Source: Warburgia ugandensis
Taxonomy: Eukaryota > Streptophyta > Magnoliopsida > Canellales > Canellaceae
Direction of reading: 5' to 3'
DNA: 64,000 nucleotides
NCBI GenBank assembly: GCA_035236585.1
Contig: CP141130.1
Span: forward strand, 75,525,944 to 75,589,943
Part shown: positions 49,001 through 61,000 of the stretch, piece after piece
Layout: every line of letters starts with the position of its first letter
How positions within the stretch are numbered: position 1 is the first letter of the stretch
Translations under genes and position numbers: made by a program
Notes under the pieces: model-generated
The model's database searches: none
What the model was told of the DNA's origin: nothing
What the model saw: the letters and a program-made list of their open reading frames with translations, nothing else

Positions 49001-52000
49001 ATTCTCTAGATAACCTCCCTCTCGATCTCTCGATCTCTCCACTCTCATGAATCATTAATCCTAAGTACAGAAAGTGGTCTTTTACAGGGAGTCTTCTTGG
49101 TTACCAATCTTGACTGGTATTCCACTCCTACTCTCCTTGCTAAAATTGCATTTCATACATTCTATCTTAGTTCAGTTGATTTTAAATTCTTTAGATTCTA
49201 ATGCTTCTCTTCATAACTCTAGCTCTGTGTTTACACTCACCCTTGTCTCATCAAGTAAGACTATATCATCTGCAAATAGCATACACCAAGGAATCTCCTC
49301 CTGCAGATGTTTTGTTAACTCATCCATAACCAACGTGAAAAGGTATGGGCTCAATGCCGATCCTTGGTACAATCCTACAGTGACAGGAAAACCACCAGTC
49401 TCGCCACTATCGCTTTTAACATTTTTTACCACTCCCTTATACATATCTTTAATTATGTCTATATACCCCGCGAAACCTCTTTCTTGCCCAACACCCTCCA
49501 TATTAACTCTCTAGGGACTATCATAAGCTTTCTCTAAGTCGATAAAGACCATGTGGAGGTCTTTCCTCCTCTCCTTATATTTCTCTACCAATTGTCTTAG
49601 TAAGAAAATAGCTTTCATGGTAGACCTCCTAGGGTAGACCTCCTAGGCATGAACCAAACTGATTCTCTAATACACCTATCTCATGCTAGCCTCTTCTTTA
49701 CTCTTTCAAAAAGTTTCATAGTGTGGCTAATAAGTTTGATTCCTCAATAATTAGTGCACTTCTATATGTCTCCTTTATTCTAATAAATTGGTACAATAGA
49801 GCTTTTCCTCCACTCATCAGGCATTTTCTTTGATTTTATAATCTTGTTAAACAACTTGATCAACCAAACTACCCCAATATCTCCCATATGCTTCCGATCC
49901 TCTATTAGTATACCATCGAGCTCCATGGCCTTTCCTGATTTCATCTTTTTCAAGGCCTCTTTCATTTCAGGTATTTTTATCCTACGTTCATATCTATAAT
50001 ATCTAATGTTATTTAGATTTATAGTATTTTCAATCCCTATATTCTCAGAGCCATTGTCATTTTACAATTTTTGGAAGTACATTTCCCACCTTTGTTTGAT
50101 CTCATTATCTTTGACTAATACCCTTTGATTATCACTTCTAATACATCTAACATGATCTAAGTCCTTACCCTTCTATTCTCTTACTTTTGCAAGTTTAAAC
50201 ACATCTTTCTCACCTTCTCTTGTTCCTAGTCTATTATAAAGCTCATCATATGCCTTAAGTTTAGCCTCGCTTATTATTCTCTTAGCAACCTTTTTAGCAT
50301 TCTTATATTGTTCATAGTTTTCATTATTTCTAGTCTTCTGTCATGCTTTAAAACACATCCGTTTTTCTTTAATAACTTTTTGCACTATTTCACTTCACCA
50401 TGTTTCCTTTACTAATTGTCTTTTACCTTTAGATACTCCTAAGACATCTTTTGCCACTTTCTTAATGGACTCAACAATATTAACCTATATGGTATTTACT
50501 TATATTTCATAGTTCCAGTTTCCTTTTACCATCAACTTATTTTTGAATGAGGTTATTCTCTCCTTTTAACTTCCATCACTTAATTTTTGGATACCTATTT
50601 AGTTCATTTCCTTTCTTCCTTCTTTTGATATGGATATCCATAACGATTAAGCTACGTTGTGAGGTTAAACTCTCACCGGATATCACCTTACAATCCTTAC
50701 ACATTGATCATTCAGTATTCTTAAGTAGAAAAAAGTCTATTTGGCTTTTATGGAGTCAACTTTTAAAGGTTATCAAGTGTTCATCCCTCTTCTTAAAGAG
50801 TGAATTTGCAATGGCTAGGTTATATGACAGCAAAATCGAGGATAGTTTTCCCCATCTTTCGTTCACTTATACCACACCCTCTGTGTATTCTATCATATCC
50901 TTCCTTTTCTTTTCTTAGATGATTATTCAAGTCTACTCCTATAAATATCCCCTCAGTGTTGGAAATTTCTTGCATGACTCCCTCCATTTCTTTCCAAAGC
51001 TGTCTCTTGATTATATCTTCTAACCCTATTTGTAGTGCTATGCACTTATAACATTTATAATTTGCTCTCTTAGAACAAGTTTTATTATTATAATTCTGTC
51101 ACTGATTCTTTTAACGTTCACGACTTTATCCTTTAATTCTTTATCCATTATTATTCCTACGCCATTTCTGTTATTATCCTTTCCTACATATCATAATTTA
51201 TACCCATCAATTTCTCTAACTTCAGCCCCTTTCCACTTGGTTTCTTGGAGACAAGCGATGTTGACTCTCCTACGTTTCATCGTGTCTACTAACTCCAAAC
51301 TCTTACCTGTCAATGTCCCTATATTCCATGTAGCAATACAAATCTTATGTTCTGGAGATATCCTATTTACCAGCACCCTTCTTGATCTCCATGGCATGAA
51401 CCCATGTCCACTTTTCACTACACCTAGGTTCTAATGCAGCGCGCCGCTTCCGAGGGGACGCTCTAGCAGCCCTTGCCCATTTTTCACTACACCCGGGATC
51501 CGATGTAGCGTGTCGCTTCTAGGGGAACACCCTAGCAACCCTTGCCCATTTTTCACCGCACCTAGGATCCGATGCAGCGCATCGCTTATGGGGAATGCTC
51601 TAGCTTGAAGGAATGTTAGTTTTCGATTCATGTCATATTAGAGTTGCCATAGTTTTAAGAAGCAGCTGGAGATATTTTTCATTTCTTCCTTACAAACTAA
51701 TGTACAAATGCATATTCATTTGCAAGTAGGAAAGAAATAACAAAATCATCTTTAACTTCTCCCTAGCAGGTTGGCACCTGACGTAAGGGTTGCCATAATT
51801 TTAAGAAGCTAGAGATGATTTTCATTTCTTCCTTGCAAACTAATATACAAATGCATATTCATTTGCAAGAAGGAAAGAAATAACAAAATCATCTTCAACT
51901 TCTCCCTTGCCAGCTGGCACCTGACGCAAGACCCTGCTTTTTCATCCGAGCTTGGGGCCCGCATTGGCAGAGTTCTTCCATAGTAGACCTCTCAAGCATG

Positions 52001-55000
52001 AAATTAAATTGGTTCTCTAATACACTCGTCTCATGGCAAGCCTCTTCTCAGTCACTCTCGTAAAAAGTTTCATGATATGACTCATAAGCTTAATCCTCCA
52101 ATAATTAGTGCAACTCTCTATATCTCCTTCATTTAGTACTAAATATAACTATTATTTTAGAGGGACAGGTATTTCATGGAATGCAAGATTGTGGTCTATT
52201 CTTACTATCATGTTCTTTTGGTTGGATGAAAACTCAGCTCCCTAAAAAATTTGCCAATTTCAAGGAGGTCTTGAACATAAGTGGGCTAGTATCCTCATTC
52301 TCTCCTATATTTTTCTTCTTTTTAGATCCCCAATTTGTAGGTTTAGCCTTGTGAATAACATCACAAGTATATAAAGAGAAGAATGGAAAGAATTGATTTA
52401 GTATGGAAAGAGATTTTTTATTGTTTCACAATGATGGACAAACATTACACATCCAACATATGCACACATACCCACACATGGAGCACAAAACCTTCTCAGA
52501 TCACCAAAATACCCCAAAACATAAAATAGCCCCAATGAAATGCTCCACTGGACATGTTGAACTTGCTTAAACAGTAATGACCACAATTTGAGAGTGTAAG
52601 AACTCCAACCACTAAGATTTTGTTTGCAACATAGTAGATTAAATCTCTCCATCTTCAACCTTGTCACAGTGAAATTATTCTCTATCTCAAAATGCTTTAT
52701 ATTAACATGAAACACTTGACTTTGTGAAAGATCAACGAACTACAATTGCCACAATAGTGAGTACAACTCTCTTTTTCTCATACTAAAAGTAGAAAATGTA
52801 TGTTTAACCACAAGCAGGCCTCATGCTACTGATGCATTACTCATGCATTACTCATGTAAAATCTGTTGCATCAGAAGTCTTGGACATATAGTGAGCCTAG
52901 TGTTACGGGCTGAGATTTTCAGACACCCGTGCGGCACTCAGTCTTATAATGCACTCAAGGCACCAAGGCTAAGTTCAGCCTTCAATCCCCCCAACTCTCA
53001 ATTGCTAGGGCTACACTCACTCACCCACTCAAGCAATGAGAGGAACTCAAAAGGAAACTCTCCCACTCTATTGAGTTTACCCAAAACTGAGATGATTACA
53101 ATTGAGGAGCTTACACCTATTTATACTTGTTCTCACCCATCCACCTCCTCAATGGATGGTCCGGATTATTACAAATGTCAACCATAAAATGGTTAAAGGA
53201 CTATTCTAGACTTCTCTCTAGAAAACTCTACACAACTCCTTAACCTTCCCTCTTTCTAGATATTTACATGGAGTCTTCCAGAACCCAGGCCTTCTAGAAT
53301 CAGGCCTTCCTCCATGGATCTTTAGCAACGGGTTTAAGTCCCTTAGACATTGTCCACACTCTAAGGAAGCCTTCCATAGAGCCTGCAAGCCTTGGTCACG
53401 GGCTTTGCAATGTAAGTTTGTGACATTCTTCCCCACCTGATAACGCTAACGCCCTTGTCGACACATCTTCTTCAATGTTGCAAGCTTCGACCTGTGGCGT
53501 GTTCCATGTGGCCTTGTAATCCTTCCATGACGCCGTGCCTTATTTCTCCCCCTGCACATTCGCATCTCGCCATGCTTGTGCTCCTTGGGGTGCGCCTTTG
53601 TCTTCTCCATGGTGCGTGCATCCCTGCGGACTTGTGCACCGCAGCACATCTGAATGTAGTCGCCCCTCTTGCGCCCTTGCTTTGCTTCACTACACTGTTA
53701 TGCCTCTTGCACCTTAGTGTGGCAGCTACCAGCTACTATGCTTCTTGCACGTTGCTTGGAGTCCACCTCTTGTGGCACACTCGCCTTTGTACCCACAATG
53801 GTGTCAACACCCTTGTTGATCATCGCTTCCTTCTGCAACTCACTAGGACCAAGCAACGTCCCAGCAACTAGGTTTGATAAGCCTAGCTGTGCCGATTGAT
53901 CTACGTCCTCTAGCTCTTCCTCCTCCTCTTCCTTGTGTAATGTTAGGTTGTGTAGGACCTTCCTCGTTGGGCAATCTCGCATGTGGTAAGGTCCGTCACA
54001 AAAGTAGCATGGCCTTGATAGGGTTGTAACCTTCCATCTACTAGCATAATTTCTAGGATTCAAAGTATTAGCCTCCTGTGTTCTGTGAAGGCTTGCCTCT
54101 CTTATGGAGCGTAATCCATCCTCCCCTCGTCGTTAAGCTCTTTCCTCATAGCTTCAAGGGACCCAGACCTTGGGTGCACTTCCTCTAGCCAAGTGGAGAT
54201 GCCACACACAATTGCCTCCATCTTTGTAAACCTTCAATGCTAACCTTACTTTGAAACCAGCTTCAATCAATCTCGCTTAGTTATCAACCCCATCAAACCC
54301 GCTCTAATACCATTTGTCACGGGCTGAGATTTTCAGACACCCGTGCAGCACTGAGTCTTGTAATGCACTCAAGGCACCAAGGCTAAGTTCAGCATTCAAT
54401 CCCCCCAACTCTCACTTGCTAGGGCTACACTCACTCACCCACTCAAGCAATGAGAGGAACTCAGAAGGAAACTCTCTCACTCTATTGAGTTTACCCAAAA
54501 CTGAGATGGTTACAATTGAGGAGCTTACACCTATTTATACTTCTTCTCACCCATCCACCTCAATGGATGGTCTGGAGTATTACAAATGTCAACCATCAAA
54601 TGGTTAAAGGACTATTCTAGACTTCTCTCTAGAAAACTCTACACAACTCCTTAACCTTCCCTCTTTCTAGATATTTACATGGAGTCTTCCAGAACCCAGG
54701 CCTTCTAGAATCAGGCCTTCCTCCATAGATCTTTAGCAACGGGTTTAAGTCCCCTTAGACCTTGTCCACGCTCTAAGGAAGCCTTCCATAGAGCCTACAA
54801 GCCTTGGTCACAAGCTTTGCAATGTAAGTCCGTGACACTAGGCACTTGTCCAACTATTCTCCTTTGTCTCCCACTATTCCATGAAAATAAACAACTGCTC
54901 AATAAAGTAACTTGCATAGTCTTTGTCGTGTGGGCATCTTCCCAATCTGTATCCCAATACTCCAACCTCTAATTGTCGTGTCATGTTGTCCTCCTTATAT

Positions 55001-58000
55001 AGCACCATCTAATGTCCCCCTGATATTCCTCATGAACAACTTTATTGCTTGAAGATTCTCCTCCTTCAGACCATGGTACAAACTGATGAACCTGATTTCA
55101 AGTATAGGATACATTGAATCCAGTATTTATGAGGTACTAAAAGACTTGCATCATGCTCCTATAGAAAACTCCATGGATTCTCCAATTTTTCACCTTTATA
55201 AATGATACTTTCTGTACAATAAAGATGAACTCACAAGTTCATAGCCCATTATCTGATCTCTTAACATCGACCAACAATGCACTTGAATGACTCCAGGATT
55301 TTTCATGTAAAATACACCTTTTAGCTTACCCAGGGAGCCAGGATCTCAGAGTTGTTACCTCCAGTCGCACAATATCATCCACCTGGACCAGGACTACTAT
55401 TCTGAAAATGTTCGGCAAAAACAGAGTGGTCAGACTTATTTACCCAACATCCTTGAGAGCTGACATAGTTTGTCAAACAATGCTCTAGGAGATTATTTGT
55501 TATACTCCATAGATTCCCTTCTTCAGTTTGGAGACAAGATGAATCCCATCTGCAATCTCAAAGCACCCAATTCGCCTATACCTAGTAAGGATCCATGAAT
55601 CTAAATGCATATTAAACATCCATCAGGCTGAGCATCAAGGTCTTGATGATGATGATGATGAGGCTGAGCATCAAGGAAAACACATTTTCTGGAGCAAGTA
55701 AGAAATTTCTTAGTAAACTTGACAAGAACACTAAATTCTTCATCATAATTGACTCCCTGCCTTTGGTTGTATATCTCAGAAACTATCTTGCCTTTGAATG
55801 TGTGAATGGAACAAGACCACTTCTGCCCTGCTACACTCTTCCTATCTGGCTTACTTGCATACCCATTTACCATATTATAATACAAAAGCACTGATCTCAT
55901 TTTAAACATGACTCCTATCCAGCTGTCACCAACTGCTAACCAATTGAAAGCCAAATGGCTCATACCAAGAACTGGCAACACCATCAATCAATTCTAATTT
56001 CTGTTTCTGTTGGCTGAATACGATCTGGAACTATATGAGTTGATGAGCACAAACTTGATAACAGTATCACCAAAAGATCTCTCCCTGTTGATTGATATGT
56101 GGTGGGTTGGCTCATAAAACGTGTCTTGTTGAAAGAAGAACATAATAAGATTAACATTTAACATGTGAAGAGAAATTAGCACCCACATCATTTGCTGGTA
56201 ATCATCATATCTCTTGAAGATGCATGACAGCCTTGGGAAATTTGTTATGTGTAGATTGACAGAACATGCATGCAACAAGTAATCGGCATGAAGCAAGAGA
56301 GTAGAAGTTAGGACAAGCCAATTGGAAAGCAATACTCATGCTTGTAATCCTCACTGCTAAGTACTCGAGGCAGAGTTGTGCCAAGGCGAGGGTGTTGGAA
56401 CAAGATTGATGACATAGAAAGCAGAGTTAAAGGCCTATCTCCAGAGATGTTATAGTCCACAGATTTTGTACATAGCCTGATCTAGTTTTTAAAGTGATGC
56501 AATTTGGTCGAGATTGCCTTCCATCATTAATGTACTGATCAAAGTGGCTTGGAAACACATTAAGGTAAAGAATGAATTACAGAATGGCTTATAATTCTGA
56601 TGTAAGTGGTGAAGTTGGGAGGATGAAACAGGGAGCTGGATAACTTGGTAACAATAGAGGGATGAAGAGTTCTAAAGGGCTTGCTACTCCCTTAACACTA
56701 CATCATAGAATTCAACAGCCCATTGCTCTGGCAATTATAGCATGAATAAATATAGTTGCAAATGGGGATCAAATAGTTAAACACTTGATATTTTCCAGAT
56801 AAAGCAGGAACTTAGTTGCTGGAAAAGCCTACAGGGGCGAGGAAACCCGTGTTCCCAAAACACATTGGAAACCAGAAACGCAGCATTTTCCCACTCATGT
56901 CAGAATCTCGTTTCCTCAATTAGGAATTTGCATTTCCTGAAAAGGGTGAATCTCATTGCCCTATTTCAGAAATTGTGTTTCCCTATTTTAGAGTTCTGGA
57001 TTCCTTAATTGAGGAAACTGGTTTCTAGTTTTCATTTTATATTTTTTCTTTCCCTAGTTAAATTGAACTTGGGAATGTCAATTATTTACAAGTTGCCCAT
57101 GATGGGTTTTCTGTAAAACTCATTCCCCCCATCCTCTTCTTCGTTTCTGCCTGACTCCTTAGAGGACCACCAAATCTATAAATCTCCATCTCTCTCTCTC
57201 TCTAACACAGTAAGCTTCCGGTGATATTTTTGGCTTGTAATGGAGAGATAATCAAACACTTTCTTAAATGAGGGGGAGTTTAGAATGTTGACAGTTGGTT
57301 GTTGAATACATGGATTGTATCTTTCATATGAATCTTAGTCTTAATTTGGGTTGTATAAGATACATTCGATTGTTGGATTGTATCTTTCATATGAATCTTT
57401 TATATATTGATGATTTCTAGGCATTTTAAGCTTCTACATTCATATAAACTAATTTATGAAGTTGTTCTTTTCCTTTTTTCCAGCTCTTTTATTATTTTTG
57501 TATATTTTTAACATTGTTTGCAATTTTTAATCTTTTATTATTTTTTGGGGATACTAGTTTCCCCAATTTAACATGCTCATTCGCCTTTGCCATTTCCAGC
57601 TTTCATTTCTGTTTTCCGTAGTGGCAACTTGAGGCATTAATAATTCAGTTGATTAATAACCACATCTAAATGACAGTCAAACACAACAATTCTTCTAATA
57701 TCATCAAATTGAAATTCAATGACCCATTGTTCAAGCAATTACAACATGAAGAAAGATAGTTGCAAATGGGGATCAATTGATTAAGAGTAGTGATATATGC
57801 ACCTTTTTCCTCATGAGCCCCTTAATAAATTATAGGAATGGAGGTCTGCCAAATTTCTGAGATCTGAATCATTCACAGCATTCCCTTAATAAATTATAGG
57901 AATGGCTATAATTTCAGGTCTGCCAGGTTTCTAAAGATCTGAACCATTCACAACATTCCCTAGGCCTAGCTGGATTAAGCTCCGAAATTCTCATCCATTG

Positions 58001-61000
58001 GATGAACACAGACATTGTTTTCTTCAGTTGAAAAATGGATGGTAAAAAGTTTCACTGTCCATTTTACAAATAGAAGCAACAGTTGCTAGTATCACCCATT
58101 GGATGTGAATTTTGGAGCATGCCCCATCTAAGCCATGGGCAACATTGTGAACGGCTTGGATCTTTAGAAACCTAGACCTACCTGAAGTTACAAGTATTCA
58201 TACCATTTATTCTGTTGCTCGTGAGGAAACAGAAGGGGTGCATGTATCACTTGATTGAACACCATATTTTTCCAGATGAGGAAGGAAAGTTCAGTTGATT
58301 AATCACCACTTTCAAATGATAGTCAAACATAGAGATTCTTCTAAGTCATCAAAATGAAAATTCCCCAATCATTATGCACTTCACATTTTCTTTGAGACAA
58401 CCAAAAACTAGATAACTAACACTAAAAGATAGATAAGACTCACTAGAAATCATCATATAGAAAAATGAATTAAAAAGGACAGCCCCAATGCATGAAGCTC
58501 CCTCGTATGCAGGGTTCGGGGAAGGGGCGGACCACAAGGGTCAATAGTATGTAACCTTACCTTGCATTTTGCAACAAGCTGTTTTCATGCCTTGAACCCA
58601 TGACCTCAAGGTCCCACAACGACAACTCTACTATTGTGCCAAGGTTCCCCTTCATGTAGAAAAATGAATTATTGAGTCAAAACAAGTGGCAGAGGGGGTT
58701 CATTACCTTATAGTTTAGATTGGGGCATGGGCTAACTTTGCATCTTTCTTTAGAAACTTCACTTTTTGAACCCTAAAATGAAGAACAAATTTTCGTGACT
58801 GGATTAATTGGCCAAGAGCATCCTGGAAGTGTTCTTGGTAAGAATTAATTCAATCCTTTGCTTGATTGATCACATCATAGCAGCAAGAGCTCATGCCCCA
58901 TTCCTTAAATGTTGCCTTATTGTTCCCGTTGAAAAGCAAAGAAGTCAAAGTTCTCATGTGAGTTTTATGTGATTGTTTTGCATGGATGAATAAGGCTTTC
59001 TCATAGAACATTAGCAACAAGATTTACTGCTAAAACGGTGAGTGGATTGAAACTCACAACCTCTTGGTTATAAAACAGGGCATTTAACCGACTCGGTCAA
59101 GTGCTTGAACCTCATTGCTGAAGTATAATTGAAAGAGTGCTTTTGGACTGAGATCAATCAAAGTTTGAGAATTAAAAAATGCACCTTGATCTCCTAGAGA
59201 GATCCAATTTTCTCACACGTTGTTTCATGTATAATCTGCACGATTATTTAGATGAGTTTTGATTTTGTGCAGCCCAAAACAGTTAAAGGATTCTTTCGAA
59301 TAATGTGTACATTGGATTAATCTAGAAGGCTTTCAATCATCATCCAGTCTGTGTTAGTTTCTGGCAACCGAGACTGCAACCTTCTACTCAACATTCCCTG
59401 GACACTTCTAACATGGCTATGGATGACAACAACTTGCAGGCATAGGTGTGGCCATGCTAGAGGATCTCATTTGTAGCAAATGCCACTCTTTCCAAATGCC
59501 TTCTTTACTTGCTTTAACCATTGTACCAATACTTCTAGAAGGTCCTCTATCAATGTTCTTGTTTCAACTATTACTTCCTACTTTTTGTATATTTGTAGCA
59601 ATATTTGGAGCTGACAGCAAGTTTTACTCTATCAGGAGCTGCTGAATCTATGCCAAAATGTATGGAGCCTTGTTGGAATGAACCAAAGATATCAGAAAAG
59701 CTGCCGAACCTGAGAATCAATGAACCAAGGACAAAAGGAAGAACTAGTAAGGTCCAAATTGGAACTCAATGACTCTATCACAGGTGTAAAGTAGGAAGTA
59801 ATACAGTGGATATTTCAGGCACTAAAATTGATGGTAGGGACAGGGAATGAGAATGAAAGATGCCGACTCATTTACAATTATGCTCTATGCAAAGCTGATC
59901 ATTAGTAAAAAGTGAGACTCAACAAAAATCAAGCATCCATGTGTAATGGTGACAATATTCAAAGCCACAAATTCGGAAATTGACTTTCAAATTACAGTCA
60001 ACTTTCCAAGCTCCAAAGATGATCTTCATGTCAAGTAAGACACCACTGTGCAAAGTAAAGATAGGTAGGTATATGAGACAAAATGAAGAAAGCAATTAGA
60101 GTATGTTTTTGCTTCTAATATAGTATTAAATCCTATACCAACAATACCAAAAATCTGAAGTAACGGAACAAGGCAGTTACTGGTACAACATCATCATCAT
60201 CAAGACCATATCCCGATTAGGGGTCAATCACATGAATCTTGTTCCTCCATTCCCCTCTATTAAGTGTCTTGGCTTTCATTAGTTCCAAAGTTTTTAAATA
60301 TTTTCCTTCACCACTTCTATCCACGTTTTTTGGGCCTTCCCCTTGCCTTTTTAGAACCTTCGACTTGGATCACCTCACTCCTTCTAACTAGTGCCATATT
60401 TGGTCTTTGTTGGACATGTCCAACTGGAGTAATAAAAAAAATTTCATACAATGTTTACTTGGCTACTGAACTAAAGGAGCAGCTATCTTTGTTTCTTTTT
60501 ATTCTTTTGAGAGGTAAAAGGAGGAACTGAATAGAGATGTTAGACCCTATTATTAGATTGACTGTAGCTACTAGAGGACTTAAAAGAGGAGGAACGTCTA
60601 GCTTATGTATTGATCCATTGATAGGATGAATAGCCAACTCAAATAAATTGTGTCATTGAGCCCAACCAAGGATGGGAAATTATAGGTAGCTCAAGTTCAT
60701 TTGCAGCCTCAGAAAAGAGTTTGAAGCCACAAGCTGCAAGAAATCATTTGGTTATCCACATCTACTGAACCTGAAAATTCTCTCAAAGGGAAAACTAGGC
60801 AATTGAATTCTTATCAAATTTTGAATAAGTATTGGTCCAATCCTTTTTTTTCCACCAAATAATTGGAAAGCTAAGAGGTTCCTGTCCCTTTAAAAAATTG
60901 CAATACCAATATACTGAACCTGAAAATCTAATGGTCCGGAATGCCAGATTTACATGAATAAGTGACAAGTTGCACTGCTATGAAAGGGAATAATAAATAC

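Larger units (their letters stand above)
48491..51974 (-). mobile_element. RTE-clade LINE, copy 2, near full length (3.48 kb)
   Basis: A perfect 20-bp duplication (cttccatagtagacctctca) at 48471-48490 and 51975-51994 flanks it, showing insertion into copy 1. In sense order it has: a 5' region with a two-copy ~145-bp repeat; three 22-aa N-terminal repeats ([10 protein letters not shown]-type, 51400-51600); an AP endonuclease start ([22 protein letters not shown], about 51330-51210); RT with [13 protein letters not shown] (about 49260); a C-terminal block ([21 protein letters not shown]); and a TGATGA tail. Stops and frameshifts break the ORF in several places, so it is inactive but younger than copy 1. 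Confidence 0.93.
47343..52129 (-). mobile_element. RTE-clade LINE, copy 1 (5'-truncated), split by copy 2
   Basis: Two parts, 47343-48490 and 51975-52129, belong to one 5'-truncated RTE copy of about 1.3 kb. The tail at the 3' end is (TGA)n (plus atcatcatcatcaag). The C-terminal block reads ECWAVKKQHVH-like, with [11 protein letters not shown]. The RT catalytic box is FANE instead of FADD. The flanking duplication is 15 bp with two mismatches (catttaatattaaat at 47328-47342; catttagtactaaat at 52130-52144). Confidence 0.92.
52901..54837 (-). mobile_element. Gag-only LTR retrotransposon (TR-GAG-like), younger copy
   Basis: It has two LTRs, 52901-53425 and 54315-54837, about 95% alike by eye, bounded by TGT and ACA and flanked by ctag (52897-52900 and 54838-54841). 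On the minus strand the primer-binding site (TGGTATTAGAGC) adjoins the 54315 LTR and a purine tract (AGGTGGGGAAGAA) precedes the other. The ~890-bp interior encodes a gag-like CCHC zinc knuckle ([14 protein letters not shown], 53968-54010) followed by an acidic stretch. There is no protease, integrase or RT. It is the relative of the element at 1-6487, and similar gag knuckles occur in plant Ty3/gypsy elements. It looks structurally whole as a non-autonomous element and is fairly recent. Confidence 0.92.
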
